In this document: one piece after another, positions 1 to 11,802 of the stretch | Layout of the letters: every line of letters begins with the position of its first letter | Numbering within the stretch: the first letter of the stretch is position 1 | NCBI GenBank assembly: GCA_019914995.1 | Contig: CM034139.1 | Location: 6,426,461 to 6,490,460 of the forward strand | DNA: 64,000 bases | Direction of reading: 5' to 3' | DNA from: Acanthochlamys bracteata | Lineage: Eukaryota; Streptophyta; Magnoliopsida; Pandanales; Velloziaceae | Position numbers and translations under genes: made by a program | Notes under the pieces: model-generated | Told to the model about the DNA's origin: nothing | The model's database searches: none | Seen by the model: only the letters and a program-made list of their open reading frames with translations

Positions 1-330
1 ACGAGCTTGATAGATTGGCCGGGCAGTAGCCTGACCCATTTATTAGAGGCCCATGAAAAGGGACGATCAACAGCAGTAGCGGAAAACAGGAGAGCGCTCG
101 GGAGCTCAGTGCATGTTTGAATTATCAACCGACTAATTTTTAAACAAAATTTAGGTTGGTTTTTCACTTATTTCAATTACTATATGGAATTTTATATTTA
201 GTTTTTTTATTTCTTTTGTTCTAAATTTTAGTTTAAATTTATTTATATATTTACTTTATTTAAAATTTGATTGTACTGAAATTTTGGTTTTTTGTTTAAC
301 TCCACGTTTATAGAATTTATTTTTGCGAAA
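1..330. other. Spacer at the left edge, no gene seen
   Basis: About 330 bases, moderately GC-rich for the first 120 and AT-rich after that. I see no coding exon, RNA gene or recognisable repeat. It probably holds the former promoter region of the pseudogene that follows. Confidence 0.4.
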
Positions 331-3300
331 TTCATTGAAAAAAGTGGAAGAGATTCCCCGGGTTGTTGGTTCTCTAGAAACAGGGTACTCAATGGCCGCA
401 ACAGAACGCGTTGGTAGAGAGGCAGAGCGCGGCGGCTGCCCTACTGGTTCCGTTCTATCATTCGACGACTTTGATCCTGTTAGATCTCAACTCTTCGCAC
501 TGTTTCACTTCCTCTCTCTTTTCAATTTCAACTTATTTGATTGTAATTCTATTTACATATGAGTCAAAGTCTCTTATCAAACGAGCGTTTGCTTATCTTT
601 GTTTATTTCAACTACTGGTCAGGGTGACAATCCATATTGCATGAAGGTTTTTGTCCTTTTTACTTTTTCTTTTCTGGAATTTAGCTTGAATTTGAAGATG
701 TTTGCTGATTCTTTTCGTGCTTTCGTTCTAATATCAATTTGATTTGTTCTCTATTGTGTATGTATTTTGGAGATTTTTGATTCAGAAAAATCTCAATCTC
801 GAGAGATTATCAGTATCCCGCTGGGTATGTGCATTAGAATTCACCATATAATTTTTTGATCTGGATAAAATTCTCATATTCTGGTCGGTCATCCTTACGC
901 AAGTTATGGATTACACTTTCATCTTTTTCTAGCTAGTCTTTCTCTATTGATGTCAGTATAAATTGATCTTATAATCCAGCGTTTTATTTGTGAATCTCGG
1001 ATTATATGACAACTCCCAAAATATTATTCGCAGATATGAGGCTAATCTAGATCCTTGATTGTCTTCTATAAGGAATAAGTTAAACAAAAATGCTCCACTA
1101 TTTTACCAAGAATTTCTAGCATTGAGGAGGCCCATGTGAGAATTGGAAAATCTGAAATTTCAAGTTAATTACTATTCTACCAAGATGGAGCTAAACTCTT
1201 CAATTGATCTCTTAGGCAAGTGTTTATACTTATTGTTTTCTTTTAATCTTTTGGCAACATAATGCTTCCGTCGAGTATCCAATGCCTTTTTACAAGGTTC
1301 CTTTAGATGCGCATATGCATTATGTTGGTTCATTCAATCTGATCAGGGCAGAATTTGTCATACTTGAGAAGCAGTAGTTGGAAGTTGTTTCTATCATTTT
1401 TATTCTAAGATTAGAAAGAACATTTACAGGTTATTAAAACTCTAAAGCCATAGAAAGGTAGGAGGGAATGATTGGGAGAGCTTGTTTTATGCCACCTGCT
1501 TGGCAGCATATGCGACAATATTTTTTAAGACTTGTATGAGCTTGCAACATCTTTAGCTTAAAGTGCTTTGTTTCTTGTATACTGATTTGAAAATCAGTAG
1601 CTATTCGAGCACTTGTGCACATTTGTAAAATTTTGGCTCTATTTTGATATGTAGTAGGAACAGCAAGTGGATACTCGTGACCTTATCTACTATCTACTTT
1701 TTGATGATCACATTGTGTTCAACTTATCTACTATTGCCATCATGATAATCTTAAGGTGGAGTTGCTGAAACATAATTCCTGTATAACTAGCAGGTGAAAA
1801 AATCAGCTTTTGAACAACGTGGAGTATGATAGATATGTTTGCCATTTTGAACTGGAATCTCTTTCACCAGTGAGTGACTCAACTATCTTTTTGTAAAGGC
1901 TCTAATCTAAAGCTTCTGTAGATCAAGACTCTCGTTTCTTAACAATAAACCTTGAAGTTTTTGAGCCCCATAGGAGTGTGGGTATCAGTGGGTGATGTAC
2001 TGGAGATCCTTCCGATTCAAGACGTGAATGTGGTCGAGACTTTCATAAAGCGCTGCAACCTGGGATCCTGAAACATACGTCAGCATATGTTGACTCTCTG
2101 TTCATTTTGAGTTACCTTATGTTGAACCATTTCAGATTCAGATTATCTATTTGTTGTAACTAAGTCATGTAGTTACCTTTTACTTTTGACATCTAGATAC
2201 GCAATAGTAGGTATTGAAAAGCTCATGGAAGTTCAATTATTATATAGTGTTGAGCTACCTTATTATTTCACTAACTTCTATGTTGCATTTGTTGTAGATC
2301 TGTTCGTCTTACTAACATCTTCTTTCCAAAGGACTATATTAGATCTATGCTGAGACGTGATTAAATAGATACTTGTCTCTAGCTGCTTCGGATTTTTGAC
2401 TTGCATTTGGAAAAATATGTAACTGCTGCTTTGTATATATCATACAATTTTCCTGTACTTGTATCAGGTACTATCCACAGAGTGGAACACAAGCTCTAGA
2501 ATGCAATGGAGAGCTTGGATAACCTTCTCAAATTGAAATATTTTGTGGCATGTACAATGGATGTCAAATCAGCATGCCTGAATGACATTGAAAGATTTTG
2601 TGGCATCACGCTATTTCTTAGAGGCAAGATAAACTGTATCTTGAGTATATCTATATGATGCAAGTATTGTGTTAGAATTTTTTTTTCTTTATTCATGAAT
2701 GAGCAGATGCAAATGCTGAGCTGTGATATATAAAAACCTAGTATGTTTCTTGTAGCTATCAGTTTCTCCAAATATCAACTCTTTAATGCATGTCGATCAG
2801 GTTATGAGCTTCTTTGCAACTGCAGAGCATGAAAAGGAAGGCTCCTATATTTCCCTTCTCCTGAAGGGCGGGATGATCTTTACAAGTGCAACCAGAAGAA
2901 CGGAGTTTTGGAGGTAATTTTCTACTTTTTGTTAGTACCATGTGCAGGCTGTATGGATCTCCATTAACTCTTTCCTAAATTATCTACACAATGATGACTA
3001 TGCTGGATCTTAGGATATTAGCTGGAGTGTTCAACAAGTGGCACCAGATAGAGCTAGAATTTTAATTCAGTTTGCTAAGTAATGTGCTTTTTAGTGCTTA
3101 GTAAGCATTTGATCTTGCCGTTCAGGTTTTGGAAGATTTCCATTCTGTGAAAACGCCATTCAAATGGTTAATCAAGCTGTTCCTCCCCTGAAAACAAGAG
3201 CATTTTCTATATGGTCTTCACCTATAGCCCATCCCATCAAGTGCACTTAACTGTGAGTATCATTAAGCAAATGATCTGACCTGTGCTCAACATGACTAGC

Positions 3301-3930
3301 AGGAATTGATCCGTGAAACAGTAATGGTATGCAAACTATTATGAAATGATATTGGCATAGAGTTTAATAGAATATCTGGAGCTTGACATATTCATTATTA
3401 ACAGGAATCTACATACCTGCATGGGTGCAGAGAGGTGGTCTTCCTCCTCCTCCACCTTCTCTTCCCCTCATTCTTATAGGTCCACGAACTGGTTTGTGCA
3501 CCATTCTGCACATTTGTGGAGGAAAGATTAGTCCAAAGCACAAATGGGTTGTAGCTCTACTGTTCTATTTTTCTTTGGATGCGAGAATGAGGCCAGTGAT
3601 TTCCTGTATAGAGAGTTCTGGTTGTCTTATGCACAAGACTTGTGATTGGTAAGGGGGGAGTCTTCTTTGTCGCATTTTCAAGTGATCAGCCGCATAAGGT
3701 CTATGTTCAACACAAACGAAAGAAGAGCGTGTGAGGATTTTGGATTTGGATTATACTAAATGAAGGGGCAGCAGTATACATTGCCGTGTATTCTACTAAG
3801 ATGCCAGCAGATGCAACAGCATGCCTGGAAGAAATACTTGCAGGAGAGAGTGGCGTTTCTAAGGATTAAGCTACGAAGTGGCTTGGACTGCTTGAATGAG
3901 CTGGTAGATTCCATATAGAGACATGGTCAT
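331..3930 (+). pseudogene. ATR3: Decayed NADPH-dependent diflavin oxidoreductase (ATR3/TAH18) with introns retained
   Basis: Living members of this family are FMN/FAD/NADPH electron donors to the DRE2 Fe-S protein in cytosolic iron-sulfur assembly. Relics occur in the family's order. At 360-475 is the flavodoxin start (a degraded TGN motif, then AATERVGREAER and FDDFD). At 614-655 is TTGQGD, the flavin loop. At 1829-1874 is CHFELESLSP. At 1985-2060 is the FAD-domain piece VGDVLEILP. At 2800-2915 is VMSFFATAEHEKE. At 3126-3250 is a VLEDF block. At 3415-3520 is GGLPPPPPSLPLILIG, and at 3560-3640 the FFFG..NE..DFLYREFW block. At 3660-3925 is the NADPH-domain tail, ending GRFHIETW. Frame changes separate the blocks and the tail has in-frame stops near 3731, 3868 and 3895. 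The spacing shows introns were kept, so this is a dead duplicate rather than a processed copy. Parts of the flavodoxin domain were not found. Block limits are approximate. Confidence 0.85.
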
Positions 3931-5429
3931 AGGTCTTTGGACGCATGTATATACTGGACAGGTTGGCACAGCTACAATTGTTAAAGGTGAGTGCTAGTCA
4001 CATCTAGTATGATTCTCAGAGATGATTAACGATACCTTTGTGCTATGCAATGTCTACCCTCACCATTTTGTCGCTGCAATGATTATATGTTGCGTAAATG
4101 CAATTGCTGTTTTTCTCAATCAGTTTTCCACGATCAGTTGACAAGATACATGGCTGGGGAGCTGCCTAAAAGGGGTTGTTTTTGTACTAGATCTGGCAAT
4201 ACGGTGTATTAGATTTTCGTTGCGTTTGGCATTCCAATTTTCCTAAAGTTTTACTTTAATTTTTTTATTTATATATATTTTTATATTTCTTATAAATAAT
4301 TAAGAAATTTATTTAAAAATTTAAAAAGTTTAAAAAAATTATATAGTGAACATTATTATTTATTATTTTTTTAAATAAAAAATAAAATTTATTTTTTAAA
4401 AAAATATTTATTTTAATAAAATTTTATTTTAAAATGACTCTTAAAACGTTCCTTTCGACGTTTGCTGAACTTGTAGGGGCGTTTGAGAGTGGTTATAAAA
4501 TAAAATTTTTTTAAAATAAATATTATTTTTATTTTTTAAAAATGAGTTTTATTTTTTTGTTTAAAAAATAAAAAAATATATAATAAAATTTTTTTATTAT
4601 GTAGAATTGTTTTTATTTTTAAAATTTTTAAATATTTATAAAAATATATATTAAAAAATATATAATTAAAAATTAAAAAAAATATTTAGAAAACGCTAAG
4701 CCAAACAGACGTCATGTTGGTTCCTTATATCAGAGTACTGTTTCACAAAGTAGTGGTGTTTTTAATTATATCAGTGTGTATATGTATCTTGTTTGGTTGA
4801 GAACGTATATCAGAGTATATGTTGTTTATTTGCTTTGACTAGTTCATAATCAGAAAAGTTGTAGGGGTTGGAATTGGAAGAAAACATTTTACGTCTCTCT
4901 CAAAGTTAATGGGTTACAGATGGAGCTTCACCTACTACTTCCTGATAATATTACTACGCTGGCCTGCAAACTTTTCGTTGTTAAGGTTAGGTAGTGTACT
5001 AAATGTATATTACACAAGTTACGCGACACCTTTAATGCTAGCACGACTTAAACCTACCAAATCATTGACACCTCTAATCAATCAAATACTAATCAGGATT
5101 CGATTAGTATTTTCTTTTTACTCCATTCTAAAAAAATTTTATTTCACATTTTAAATAAATTTTTTATAATATTTTATAAAATTATTTAAAAATTTAAAAT
5201 ATAAAAATTTATATTAAAAATTAATTAATATTATTTTTAAATAAAAACAAATCTTTTTAAATAAGATAAAATATGTTTTATTTTAAAAAAAATTATTTTA
5301 TAATTACCAAAATATTTTGAAACGTGAAACCCTCTATTGAGTTGAACTAACTTCATTGACCAGAATAACGTGTTCATTTTCTTAACGCTTAAACCAAATA
5401 ATAAATAAGTCAAACAAATAATAAAATAT
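3931..5429. other. Spacer with AT-rich MITE-like DNA
   Basis: No gene is visible. Roughly 4210-4715 is extremely A+T rich and holds GTTTG-containing ends facing each other (near 4479 and 4705), which resembles one or two degenerate MITEs. A second A/T-rich block lies at about 5100-5300. The last 100 bases are probably the 3' UTR of the minus-strand MTHFR-like gene. Confidence 0.4.
4476..4714. mobile_element. Degenerate MITE-like element
   Basis: The left end GGGGCGTTTGAGAG faces a right end whose reverse complement reads CTGTTTGGCTTAGCG. Between them is almost pure A/T. The ends resemble those of the Tourist-like elements at 16348-16855, but no target-site duplication is clear, so the limits are uncertain. 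Confidence 0.4.
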
Positions 5430-6518
5430 TTAGTGCCCATTTGCAAGCTTTCCGTTGACACCAGCTTCTTCACCGTCGGCAAGCTTTCCTTTCTGCTGAA
5501 CTTCTACCTGCTTGGGAACCTTCGTTCCACCCAGAAGGCCAAGATTCTTCAGCACCGCTGCAGGCGGCGCTTCACGATTCATGGAATAGAAATGCAGAGT
5601 TCGAACTCCAGCATCCAGCATAGCTCTACACATCTCCGTCGCCAGTTCAACGCCGTAAGCTGAAAGCCTGCTCTCGTCGTCCTTACGCTGATCGACTGCT
5701 TGACGAACAACTGCAGGTACCTTTGTCTTGCAAGTTGTTGTCATGAACTTGTAGTTACGGAATGTGGTGATGGGTAACACGCCGGGAACGACAGGGCAAG
5801 TGATCCCCACCCGCCGGCAGTCCTTCACGAACTTGAGGAACAGCTCCGTGTCGAAAAACAGCTGTGTGATGATGATGTCAGCACCGGCGTCGATCTTCGC
5901 CTTGAGGTATTCCAAGTCGCTTTCATATCCTTCCTCCGTCGCCGTCTCGCTTCCCTCCGGTATCTTGCATGGGTGTGCCTCTGCACTCAATGAATTACAA
6001 TTCATAAACAAAACGTTACGGGTTCTATTTCTTTCGTGGTTAAATTGTTGCAACAAACCTGGATAACCGGCGACTCCGATGCCGAAGTAATCCCCGTGGG
6101 TAGCACGAATGTGTTTGACAAGATCAAGAGCGCAGGAGAGACCAGCACCGGTGTCGGATATTGACGTGGCGCCTTTCGGGAGATCGCCGCGAAGGGCAAG
6201 TATATTGCGCACGCCGTGAGAACGTGCAGAGTTGAGGGCTTGGTCAATAGCGTCGAGAGACATTCCGGCGCACGTGAGATGCATCATGGTGTCCACACCG
6301 CATTCAGTCTGCATGCGGCCGGCGAGAGAGAGGGTAAGCTCTGGGTAGTCTCCTTGCGGCCGCCAGGTAATGTCACAGAAAGCAGGGCCCATCTTGGCCA
6401 TACGAGACACGGTGGAGATGAAGGCATCGTTATTCTGGCCTGGTTTCGGCGTGCAGTATTCAAACGAGAAGGCAATATCGGGCGAAAACGGGCCTTGGAT
6501 CTTCTCCACCACCTTCAT
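5430..6518 (-). CDS. Methylenetetrahydrofolate reductase-like protein, catalytic domain only
   Basis: The MTHFR family reduces 5,10-methylene-THF to 5-methyl-THF with FAD, supplying methyl groups for methionine. Two exons, 6059-6518 and 5430-5980, give 336 residues. The 78-nt intron (5981-6058) has GT-AG ends and splits the Glu codon of AGYPEAHP. Kept motifs are FSFEY (general-acid Glu), MHLTC, LALRGD, AGYPEAHP and TQLFFD. Plant MTHFRs are about 590 residues with a C-terminal regulatory domain. This protein stops after the barrel and ends in a low-complexity tail (GKLADG, GKLANG). The usual DITWGAGG is DITWRPQG here and FEFFPP has become FEYCTP, so activity is uncertain. The reading frame is intact and fairly GC-rich, so I judge it a real gene. 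The start is the first ATG after a TATA box at a normal distance. Confidence 0.85.
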   Translation of the reverse strand: MKVVEKIQGPFSPDIAFSFEYCTPKPGQNNDAFISTVSRMAKMGPAFCDITWRPQGDYPELTLSLAGRMQTECGVDTMMHLTCAGMSLDAIDQALNSARSHGVRNILALRGDLPKGATSISDTGAGLSCALDLVKHIRATHGDYFGIGVAGYPGLLQQFNHERNRTRNVLFMNCNSLSAEAHPCKIPEGSETATEEGYESDLEYLKAKIDAGADIIITQLFFDTELFLKFVKDCRRVGITCPVVPGVLPITTFRNYKFMTTTCKTKVPAVVRQAVDQRKDDESRLSAYGVELATEMCRAMLDAGVRTLHFYSMNREAPPAAVLKNLGLLGGTKVPKQVEVQQKGKLADGEEAGVNGKLANGH

Positions 6519-6652
6519 CTCTGCTGCCGCTGATGAAAAAAAATGTCAGGCAGAGAGAAGAAGCAAAAGAAAGAAAGAAAGAAACAGAGAAACAAAAATA
6601 TGAAAAGATGGAATGAATTTGGACAGTATATAGTTTTTGTTTGATATTGTTT

Positions 6653-6662
6653 GCTTTATATA
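6653..6662 (-). promoter_or_regulatory. TATA box of the MTHFR-like gene
   Basis: TATATAAAGC on the minus strand lies about 135 bases upstream of the start codon. That predicts a transcription start near 6625 and a 5' UTR of about 110 nt. Confidence 0.6.
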
Positions 6663-6663
6663 G

Positions 6664-7562
6664 GGAGAGAAAACAGGTGGAGATTGGAATATTGTTAGAG
6701 AGTAGCTTAATTGCCAACCTGAGATTTTACCTGATTTCTAGGAACAGAAACAAGGAACTAATTTCACCTACCACGAGGAACGTGGTGGTGGGTTTGAGTT
6801 CTTTTGAAAAATAAAAAAAGCTTACTTCTTCATGCTTCCAAGAAAACAGTTGTGTTCAGATTACAACAGAAAGCGAGACCCACCCACCAAACACAAATAG
6901 ACTAGAAAGTTAGTGATAATCTCATATTTGCAAAGTGATTCCCACTATAGAGAATCTCATTCCACCAATGATAATAGAATCTGATTCTTAAAAAACAATA
7001 ATCTAGATTCTCCTATTTGTAAAAATTAAATTTCATATTCAACTTTTCTTCTTCTTTTTATTTCTTGTTTTTTTTTTTCCTTCTTTTGTTATTTTATTAT
7101 ATTTTTTTATTGAATTTGCAACATAATCAATAAAATATTTATGCTATATCATAAAAAATTAGTATATGACCTTTTTTACGTTGGATACTTTTGAACTAAT
7201 ATATAAAGATCAGTTTATTATTGATTAATATTGAAAAGTAATGAACCAACAATTTTGAGGAGTTGCAGATTAAATCATTATCACTGAATGCCAACAATCT
7301 GAACCAGTAGGTTAACAGCAAAAACAAGCTCAACCAACAAAAGGAAAAGAAAAGAATACAAGAAAGCTTGAGCTGATAGAACAGTAAGAATCTGGAAATT
7401 GAATTACAAGTTTCACAGAAGTTTAATATGAAATGCCATTGCAGTATATGTTTAATTCAATACAACAGAATTTCCTCGCAATCAGACGGATCCAACGATA
7501 AACTACCGAAACTCCTACAACCAAAACTTCAAGGAAATAGAAACTTCAAAGCCGCGACATCA
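6664..7562. other. Spacer between the MTHFR-like and TAF15 genes
   Basis: The right part, from roughly 7300, is probably the 3' UTR of TAF15. The middle (7020-7200) is A/T-rich and featureless. No gene was found. Confidence 0.4.
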
Positions 7563-9943
7563 CTACCAGTCTCTGTGGCGATCAAGCTCTCTCCCATACT
7601 CTCTACTACCTTTTTCATAGTCATATTCTCGGGCTCTATCTCTATCTCTATCGCGGCCTCTTTCTCGGTCACGATCCCTTTCCCTTTCTCTGCTGTGGCT
7701 GCGACGTCGTTCCCTACCATACCCATCCCTTCCTCTGTCCCTGCTGTTCTCCCTGTCATTATCTCTACCTCGATCTCCCCTATCTCTACCACTTCTGTCC
7801 TTTACACCTGTATGCAACATAACACATTAGAATGGATAAAAGTAGGAGATTACAATGTTCTTGCAAAGATTCTCCACCTTCTACAACATGATGATTAAAT
7901 AATAAGGGCAAAGTGAGAGTAGAGGGAAATGCCATGGAGAACTAAATATTAACCACCAGAAAACAGAACTGAACCATCCCAGAAGATTGACAAGCGAAAA
8001 TAATAAGCATAGGAAATAACGAGAGAACTATTGACAGATAATGGAAAAATACCTATTTCTTCTACTTCCCATCCAGCGCGTCCAGAACCAGGGAGAGACT
8101 GATGAGCATCAGCTTGCTGTGCTTTTGCACGAAACTTCTTTTTGAGATTGCCAAACTCATCGTACATCTCCCCATCATCCTGAAATTTAAGAAAGCAAAA
8201 CCCAAATGTAAAAGAGATCCATTACCAATGTCTGAGAACAAGTGAGGTTACACACCTCCTCAGCTTCCCTCCGTCTTCTCTTAGTCTCCTCTATTTCTTC
8301 TTCATCAAGTTCTTTATAACCTCCAGCACGTCCCCCTCTGGAAAGGAAAATTTTTGTTATTGGTTACACAAGGCATGTCAAAGTATTGAGACATGTGATC
8401 TTGTCAAAAGAAAAAGAACCTCTTTGGTCTATGAGATACAAGTTAATTTAACATAGAATCATGCGCTACTGACAAGTATGATTACAGACCGCTAAAACTC
8501 TTGAAGCATTGTGGACACTGATAATTGCATATAGAGCTGCGTTACAGTCCATATTCTTTATCAAAAGACATGTGATAAGCATGAAATAGAAATACACAGT
8601 TGGTAACAAATAATAAATGACTGCCGTTAACATGAGAAATAAACTTAAATGCAAAAAAGACGGGAACTGCTCACCTTACACCGCCCTCATTGTGCCCTGG
8701 CTTGTTCGTGTTGCAAATGTTGCACTTGTTGCGCTTAGCCCAGTTAATATTGCCACACCTAAAGAAATATTTCCAACTCCAAGCAAAGTTATCCACCAAC
8801 ACAGAACATAGAAAAAGAATAAGCTATTAAAAGTATCATCTATCATCAATCAAAAGGAAATGGAAGATGAAAACAAAAGCAAAAGCAAAGTTATGTATAC
8901 AGATGCATATAAAGGAAAATTGTATTTAACTTCATTTAAAAAATATATATTCATATTTCTATATCACACTTAAAACAGACAGCAACCATCAGTTCATTCG
9001 GGATAATTTTCAAGACATGGCCAATATGTATAGCTTGAGGAGAACTTACATTGGACAAGGCCAATCATTTGGTCCAAAAAGTCCTGTGGGGGCACCAACA
9101 GGGCGGCCACGCCCACCTGCTTCAATGCTTCCCCGAGCCCTTCCTCTACCACCACCCCCACCAACAGTGCCGCCAGCACCAGCAGGCCGTGCTGAACCAC
9201 AGCGGTTACAGACACCACGAAACGCAAAATTTACATTGGAGCAACTGCAAGAAGAGGAGAAATACCAGAACACAATCATATTTTCCTACATAAAATGCAT
9301 TGATAGATTCAGATTTTGAAAGCAAGAGAGAGCTGCTCACCAATATCACATCACAGACCTTGTATTTGGACATAACCAGTCTCCATCCTGCTGCCATGCT
9401 TTGCCAGCTGCATCACCAAGTCCCTTGCCCCTTCCTCCCCCATCATTCTCATCAGGATCATCCATATTACCTGCTGCACTTGGATTGGGAAATTGTTGGC
9501 CATAAGGCTGATTGCTCAAGTCCTTATTCTTAGACTCTGCAATATAGACTTCTATAGTACTTCCATGAAAATCTTTGTTGTGGAACCAATCCACAGCAGC
9601 AACCGCAGCATGCGGATCCTCGTATGTAATTGTTGCATCACCTTTCGGTTCATCAGTAACTTTATCTCTATATAACCAAACCTTTGGTCGACCAGTCCTC
9701 TTGTCCTTCTGTCAGTTCACGTTAGAAAAAATGATGAAACTGCACATAAACAACTCACTAAGCACTACCGATAGCATAGAGAAATAATGATCGTTTCGAA
9801 ACAATACCTGGTCCAAGCCATACCTTTAGTAGCCCAATGGTGCCAAAGAATTCAGCCAACATATCTTCATCAGTCCCAGGAGGCAGTCCACAGACATAGA
9901 CAGAGCCATTTGGAGGGCCTCCTCCCCCAGAATAGTTTGCCAT
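7563..9943 (-). CDS. TAF15: TAF15-type RNA-binding protein (RRM plus two RanBP2 zinc fingers)
   Basis: Seven coding exons: 9824-9943, 9359-9708, 9050-9244, 8675-8758, 8256-8337, 8053-8179, 7563-7807. They join in frame to 400 residues with GT-AG introns. The protein begins MANYSGGGGPPNGSVYV. An RRM spans about residues 12-100. A first RanBP2-type finger starts CPNTSC and a second starts CPMCGNINWAK, with a Gly/Arg-rich linker between them. An acidic-basic segment with MYDEFGNLKKK follows, then an Arg/Asp/Glu/Ser-rich tail from about residue 320. Plant TAF15 is a FET-family protein linked to TFIID and RNA processing in the nucleus; length and domain order agree. An acceptor 11 bases before the ATG implies a 5'-UTR intron reaching an upstream exon near 11.3 kb. 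Confidence 0.95.
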
Positions 9944-11470
9944 GCAAAAATAAACTGCATAAACACATACATCGACCATAAACACAGCTTACAACTTTCA
10001 TCGTACTGTGTTCTCCAAAGAGCAACTCTTCTCAAAATCTCAAAAGGTGCTGAGTTGGAATCCCATTCTAAGGATTCTTGTGGTTCCGGAGAATCCAGCT
10101 ACAAATACCTACCATCTACTCAATCTAAGACCTAATATAAGGAGCAAATACTACAGCAGATAAGATGTTAATTGCTGTTAACAGCGGAAGGCTAAATTAT
10201 CCAAATTCATAAAATAAATAAGGTTATGCTGGCATTATTTAATAAAAATTAAAGAATGCCGATCAATTGAAAATGACAATTAACTCTGAAATCTACACAA
10301 AAACATAAAAAGTTAGACATTGGTGCAAAACTACCCTGGTTTATGTTTACTCAGCTACTTAACCATGCCAAAATTTAAATTGAATTTATAATAACAGGAC
10401 AAGATAATAAAGCTGTCAAATCTAAACCATTCAAAACCAATATGATAATAACTGCTTCATTATCCACCATGTTTATGTTTCTAGCTAATGAAAAAGACAT
10501 TCACAATTCAACGTTATACCCACATCCCTTCTTTTCCTCACTGGCACTCACTGTTCTTTTCTCTTACACATATAAAACACTCATCATCCAACAGTCTGAG
10601 AAAATCAAATCAATAACATGGCTCCGTTCTCCTTGTGAGTCTCATCCATCACCTTTCAAAGCTCCAAACTTGATAAAATCACATCCACCATTTCTGAGCT
10701 ACAACTTGACCGGGCAATTTCATCAACTTTACAAGTGTCGTAATTAGCATCTATCTTAAAAGCTTCATTTCCTTAACAAGTCAGGCCATTCATTTCTAAA
10801 CCTAATAATGGCAGGTTATTGAGCTTTCAACACAACCAAATAGGATTAAGCTTTTAAATTCTAGCTGCATCTTCCTGTTCATTTTTGGCAACCAACTTCA
10901 GTGACCAATTAGCTAAGACTACAAAACTGGCCATGAATCCTATGTGCTGCAAGCACTTGAGACATCAGGTGACAGTACTACAAGCCATAAAATCTAAAAG
11001 CTTTAAGCTTCACCGGCCCAATCAGATCTTCTGTCACTACCCATTTTCAATCCACCGACCTAAAATAAATTTACTACATGATAAACTTCTTCGATGCAAA
11101 AAAAAAAGAAAAAGAAAAGAAAACAAAAAGAAGCACTCAATAAAAGGTCAACGATATCATAGATCGAAAAACAAACAAGCAGACGAAACATCGAACGGAT
11201 AACTCGATGAACAGCGATCAATTAACCAATTCAGTAACAACAAACTCGAAGCCGATTATTAGAAAACAATTACAGGGAGAGACGAAATATTGAATCGAAA
11301 GAGGGAGAAGCACACATTGGTTCTGGAACCCTAACAAGAAGCGGCGAAGGGAAACTCCCTGAATTCCTACTCTGCACGAAACGGGAAATGCAAGAGCGCT
11401 AAGCAAAACAATTGGGTGATTCAATGAAGTCAAGTGATTGCAATCCAAGGGTCTCTTCACCGTCAGATCA
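9944..11470 (-). other. Probable 5'-UTR intron and leader of TAF15
   Basis: A CAG acceptor at 9955-9957 (minus strand) lies just before the TAF15 start codon. No coding exon is visible for about 1.3 kb upstream. A telo-box-like AACCCTAA (plus strand 11327-11334) and the promoter motifs at 11535-11556 suggest that the first, non-coding exon lies near 11.28-11.46 kb. I could not choose one donor site. Confidence 0.5.
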
Positions 11471-11534
11471 TGCGCGTGATATATTTACCGTTTGGACTTT
11501 ACGCCCAGAGAAAATTCTTCCAAGAACGAACGAG

Positions 11535-11556
11535 AATGGGCTTTAACGGCCCATTA
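11535..11556. promoter_or_regulatory. Inverted site II pair upstream of TAF15
   Basis: AATGGGC, six bases, then GGCCCATT: two TGGGCY cores facing each other. TCP factors bind such motifs in promoters of growth and housekeeping genes. They sit just upstream of the presumed TAF15 leader. Confidence 0.55.
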
Positions 11557-11802
11557 GGGTGTGTTTAGTTTAACATAAATTCATTTTTAAAAATGAATTT
11601 AAAATTAAAAATTAAAAATATTTAATTAAAAAATAAATTTTATATTATTTTTGTATTAATTGTAAGTTTCGAAATTGAATTTTGAAAAAAAAATTTTTGA
11701 TAGAAAAAATTAGTTTAATTAATTTGTTTATTTTAGATTCAAAAATAAGTTTTAAAAAATAAAATTGAGATGGTAGGTAAATTAAAATAAAAAAATAAAT
11801 TT
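11557..11802. repeat. A/T-rich block where the BURP gene is broken off
   Basis: About 245 bases of nearly pure A/T start with GGGTGTGTTTAGTTTAAC, similar to the GTTTG-type ends of the window's MITEs. They abut the last readable repeat of the BURP pseudogene. It may be a MITE insertion or the scar of a deletion; the right end cannot be told from the gene sequence. Confidence 0.35.

Noticed and set aside
5100..5300. The A/T-rich block beside the MTHFR-like gene as a MITE
   Set aside because: No convincing pair of terminal inverted repeats or target duplication could be read.
7428..7898. A 156-codon plus-strand ORF rich in Ser, Ile and Val
   Set aside because: It is the antisense shadow of the Arg/Asp/Glu-rich last exon of TAF15.
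9017..9319. A proline-rich plus-strand ORF
   Set aside because: Antisense of the Gly-rich linker between the TAF15 zinc fingers.
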